This document shows, one piece after another, positions 63,801-64,000 of a stretch of DNA of 64,000 nt (position 1 is its first letter; every line of letters starts with the position of its first letter). The position numbers were made by a program, and so were the translations under genes. Below the pieces are notes generated by a model. It searched no databases. It was not told the DNA's origin and saw only the letters and a program-made list of their open reading frames with translations. The stretch comes from Paludibacteraceae bacterium (GTDB taxonomy: Bacteria > Bacteroidota > Bacteroidia > Bacteroidales > Paludibacteraceae). Location: positions 1 to 64,000 of the forward strand of contig JAEERP010000005.1 in assembly GCA_016285885.1 (NCBI GenBank). The letters are read 5' to 3'.

Positions 63801-64000
63801 AGGAGTCTCCTTTGATATAAATTGTAGGAGAAGAGGATACACCCACATAAACCTCCTTGTCGTATTGGCAATTGAATTGGTCGATGATGCTCACCCGATA
63901 GGTTTGGCTCGTCTCGGCACGCTCCGACATAGAGATGTCGTTCGAGATGGTGTCGCCCGTCTGGTTCACCCAGAAGAACTTATTGCCGATCTGGGAAGAG
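60880..64000 (-). CDS. Giant Ig-repeat adhesin with type-B T9SS sorting domain, N-terminus beyond window
   Basis: The frame is open to the right edge; 1,039 residues are visible. Eleven Ig-like repeats of about 80-85 residues each carry V-C-x-G/N at the start and G-C about 50 residues later, probably one disulfide per repeat (for example DICSGEQAIL, EICEGEQLNL, TVCRGLPVSL, NVCQGDDVVL). A PKD-like domain follows (TKWSWDPGDGSDVLEGEDV). The protein ends in the gliding-motility-associated C-terminal domain, with FSPNGDGLNDVFRF and TIYNRCGETVFVG, which is the type-B sorting signal for type IX secretion. No start is in the window; the GTG at 63969 is internal. Confidence 0.93.
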   Translation of the reverse strand, partial: SSQIGNKFFWVNQTGDTISNDISMSERAETSQTYRVSIIDQFNCQYDKEVYVGVSSSPTIYIKGDSSVCFNTPAKLWVWGDADKFIWSSATEGDTLHFTPQQNTTYCVTGTYTSTGCKTTKCVNVVVNPLPVITAYGPDDICSGEQAILTASGAAEYFWMNVYPGDTLTVTPLETTTYTVAGTDTNGCVGTTHYKQVVIQSPKMTVYGNREICEGEQLNLWVEGAQSYTWDDGTEGSVVNRMPTLNTTMYWVEGANGKCKAKEEIPIMVNPVPMVAIYGKNEICAGEAVSLYAQGADSYEWSTGETSSSLDKTLTSSQIFYVKGTSDQGCVASASYQVNVHPIPSFTIDGPESVCAGSLVTLVASDLSGSSVFQWSNGMLGATCQTYMDETTTFEVVGTDSLSGCFTKRYLKVDVIPLPEVAVTGVTTVCRGLPVSLTATGASSYVWNDGSTSNTFVSTPNTNLSLWVEGTTGGCTARVDVPVTVLPAPIVWVDGKTDLCQGDSLNLIARGADSFVWNALTDGDRFASKPTLSATVTVVGTNENGCATKVEVPFTVSPNPFITIEGADKVCENSSVTLTATGDDLAQFIWSTGETEAQVTEPVVGEKLFEVRAWNSHGCSGTATKKVHTVLPPVLSYTGETNVCQGDDVVLLAAGASNYTWKKTDNLIQDGERLVYTPENNTLITLIGSEGDCSSTLDIYVTVSPMPTLNVMGETTVCKNQSFTLTASGADEYVWSTGDSTATISYSLSNSATYMVKGRLIDGCYAKKTIKVEVYPDLNVSLKEVRKKGCPGDPTEVFMEAEGASYYVWSSDPQNVTISGTSSYDLDALIDEPTMVYVVGTDVNGCQGTDSMLIKPKDHNEMTFQILPPVIEREDPTVHFRGFFPKNTKWSWDPGDGSDVLEGEDVVYMYNDVDVVTEDSFRVYMRARSEDGCVFQHSSYVYVWKDFWAPNVFSPNGDGLNDVFRFLGGEYIDDFQFTIYNRCGETVFVGNSIDDKWDGNDLNGHPCPNEIYGWYVNYYSNYKGIGKSGERKGYVTILK

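Noticed and set aside
63967-63969. GTG as a start codon for the right-hand adhesin
   Set aside because: The frame continues upstream to the window edge with the same Ig-repeat character, so this is an internal valine.

Overview
The window looks like a chromosomal segment from a Bacteroidales bacterium (phylum Bacteroidota). The evidence is two PorP/SprF-family proteins next to giant Ig-repeat surface proteins (one ends in a type IX secretion type-B C-terminal domain), a GldB-like lipoprotein, a eukaryotic-type (GT3) glycogen synthase, a GGGtGRT protein, and several upstream sites matching the Bacteroidota -7 promoter element TAnnTTTG. I cannot name a genus. No tRNA, rRNA, CRISPR array, prophage, transposase or integrase was recognised.

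Left part (1-12.7 kb, almost all minus strand). A giant secreted Ig-repeat protein runs off the left edge, preceded by a PorP/SprF gene with a good promoter. Next come an iron-sulfur pair (NifU-like scaffold and GGGtGRT protein) split by a small S23/IVP-type four-helix-bundle gene that sits between inverted arrays of AT-rich heptamers. Then comes a tightly packed five-gene envelope operon: small secreted protein, VTC polyphosphate-polymerase-like domain protein, DUF4956 membrane protein, DUF2490 outer-membrane barrel and YejM-like membrane sulfatase-fold protein. A pRiA4b ORF-3-like gene follows.

Centre (12.7-33.8 kb, both strands). dnaA, an MCE/MlaD-like protein and a cell-wall amidase lie on the minus strand. 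lptD is divergent from the amidase, and both genes appear to start with TTG. Glycogen synthase, alpha-glucan phosphorylase and miaA follow on the plus strand, then a SUMF1-like lipoprotein on the minus strand and four small unrecognised envelope genes on the plus strand, one clearly AT-rich. After these come an ABC-F ATPase, the GldB-like lipoprotein, another lipoprotein, a secreted MORN-repeat protein and a 46-codon membrane micro-ORF.

Right part (33.8-54.8 kb, all minus strand). This is a complete-looking capsule or O-antigen locus of the Wzx/Wzy type. In transcription order it holds export lipoprotein, Wzc tyrosine kinase, UDP-HexNAc 6-dehydrogenase, flippase, CapA, TupA-type ATP-grasp, Wzy-like polymerase, two GT4-type glycosyltransferases, hexapeptide acyltransferase, GT2, acyltransferase-3, ATP-grasp, polysaccharide deacetylase, PglC-like initiating transferase and PglE-like aminotransferase. 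A terminator and new promoter then precede the PglF-like 4,6-dehydratase and manA. Six of the gene junctions are 4-nt ATGA/GTGA overlaps, and an initiating sugar of the bacillosamine kind is the simplest reading.

Right edge (54.8-64 kb, minus strand): DedA, pgi, gpsA and lysS, then a second PorP/SprF gene directly downstream of a second giant Ig-repeat protein whose N-terminus lies beyond the window. This repeats the sprB-sprF arrangement of gliding Flavobacteriia.
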